A DNA stretch of 5,813 nucleotides from an uncultured Collinsella sp. (GTDB taxonomy: Bacteria; Actinomycetota; Coriobacteriia; Coriobacteriales; Coriobacteriaceae): NCBI GenBank assembly GCA_900552735.1, contig USBA01000129.1, forward strand, positions 1 to 5,813, written 5' to 3'. A program made the position numbers and the translations under genes. Of this stretch, positions 5,222 to 5,813 are shown piece by piece; the stretch's first letter is position 1; each line of letters begins with the position of its first letter. The notes beneath the pieces are model-generated. The model ran no database searches. It was not told the DNA's origin and was given only the letters and a program-made list of their open reading frames with translations.

Positions 5222-5809
5222 TTGAGCCTTAAGGTTTATCGCGGGCGTACGCTTGCCCGCAGTCAGGCGCTGCAGCTGCTGTTCCAGGCTGAGGCCACGG
5301 ACAGCCCGCTCGAGCGCGTCCTCGAGGGCGATTTCCTGATCTCGAAGGGTCCCCTCGACCCCTACGCGCTGGAGCTGTGCCGCGGTGCCTACGAGCATAT
5401 CGACCGCATCGACTGCGCTCTGCGCTCCGTTGCCAAGAACTGGGATCTTATACGCATGCCCGGCGCCGACCGTAACCTGCTGCGTATCGCCGTCTACGAG
5501 ATGCGTTTCCTCACCGACGAGGAGGTCTCGGACGCCATCGTGATCAACGAGGCCGTCGAGCTTGCCAAGGCCTATGGCACCGACCAGTCCGCGTCGTTCG
5601 TCAACGGCGTGCTGGGTAAGATCGCTCGCAGCGAGGAGCTGCCGGGCGAGGACCTATACCAGGAGCTGCTGGCCGAGGATCGCGCTCGCGAGGAGGCACA
5701 GGCTGCCGAGGCTGCCGCTAAGGTTGCGGTTGCCCAGGCTGAGGCTGGTGTGCTGGCCGAGGATGCGGACGCTGCTGAGGCCGTCGAGGCCGACTCCGTC
5801 GAGGAGTAG
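5222..5809 (+). CDS. nusB: Transcription antitermination factor NusB with a long acidic C-terminal tail
   Basis: Residues 1-135 form a normal NusB core. They include the N-terminal RGRTLARSQALQLLFQAEA (7-25) arginine-rich helix that contributes to boxA RNA binding, the middle MPGADRNLLRIAVYEM, and the signature IVINEAVELAKAYGTD...FVNGVLGKIA (106-135). NusB binds boxA RNA together with ribosomal protein S10 and promotes processive rRNA transcription. The start is TTG, backed by a strong ribosome site. Residues 136-195 are an extension beyond the usual length of about 140. It has roughly 19 Asp/Glu and 18 Ala with only four Arg/Lys, no aromatic residue after the first dozen positions, and ends EADSVEE. 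It is probably helical then disordered. The gene closes the efp-asp23-nusB run, and another gene probably follows immediately. Confidence 0.96.
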   Translation: MSLKVYRGRTLARSQALQLLFQAEATDSPLERVLEGDFLISKGPLDPYALELCRGAYEHIDRIDCALRSVAKNWDLIRMPGADRNLLRIAVYEMRFLTDEEVSDAIVINEAVELAKAYGTDQSASFVNGVLGKIARSEELPGEDLYQELLAEDRAREEAQAAEAAAKVAVAQAEAGVLAEDADAAEAVEADSVEE

Positions 5810-5813
5810 CCAT
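5801..5813 (+). promoter_or_regulatory. Probable ribosome site and first two bases of a downstream gene
   Basis: GAGGAG (5801-5806), formed by the last two nusB codons, is followed 5 bases later by AT at 5812-5813, the window end. If the next base is G, a gene starts there in the same operon. Nothing of its product can be read. Confidence 0.35.

Overview
The window looks like a chromosomal housekeeping segment from a GC-rich actinomycetote. The most likely source is a member of the Coriobacteriia, such as Collinsella or a relative; this is an inference from gene order and protein style, not a database match. All recognisable genes lie on the + strand. I see no mobile element, CRISPR array, tRNA or rRNA.

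Left block (1-2844): the 3' part of mltG (septal-zone lytic transglycosylase), a YqeG-type HAD phosphatase, shikimate kinase (aroK) and an AroB-family protein. They are packed with gaps of 2 and 8 bases and a 4-base ATGA overlap, so they probably form one operon. The AroB-family protein is full length with an uninterrupted frame. However, nearly every metal-binding and catalytic position of dehydroquinate synthase appears to be replaced, and a five-cysteine cluster sits where the NAD-binding glycine loop should be. This is the most unusual thing in the window.

Middle (2845-4107): a 132-base intergenic region holds a candidate promoter and a long imperfect hairpin ending in a short T run. It precedes an intact M24-family Xaa-Pro peptidase. 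A strong intrinsic terminator (4131-4173) closes this unit.

Right block (4174-5813): a good -10 box and a short leader with a small hairpin precede efp (elongation factor P), an Asp23/Gls24-family protein and nusB (transcription antitermination). Spacing is tight and Shine-Dalgarno sites are strong. NusB starts with TTG and carries a 60-residue acidic, alanine-rich tail. A further gene probably begins with the ATG whose first two bases end the window.

The order mltG - aro genes - pepP/Q - efp - nusB matches the classic actinobacterial arrangement (in Mycobacterium tuberculosis mltG-like, aroE, aroC, aroK, aroB, aroQ, pepQ, efp, nusB). Here aroE, aroC and aroQ are absent and aroB is degenerate, which suggests a shikimate cluster that has been eroded or repurposed while the surrounding genes stayed in place.
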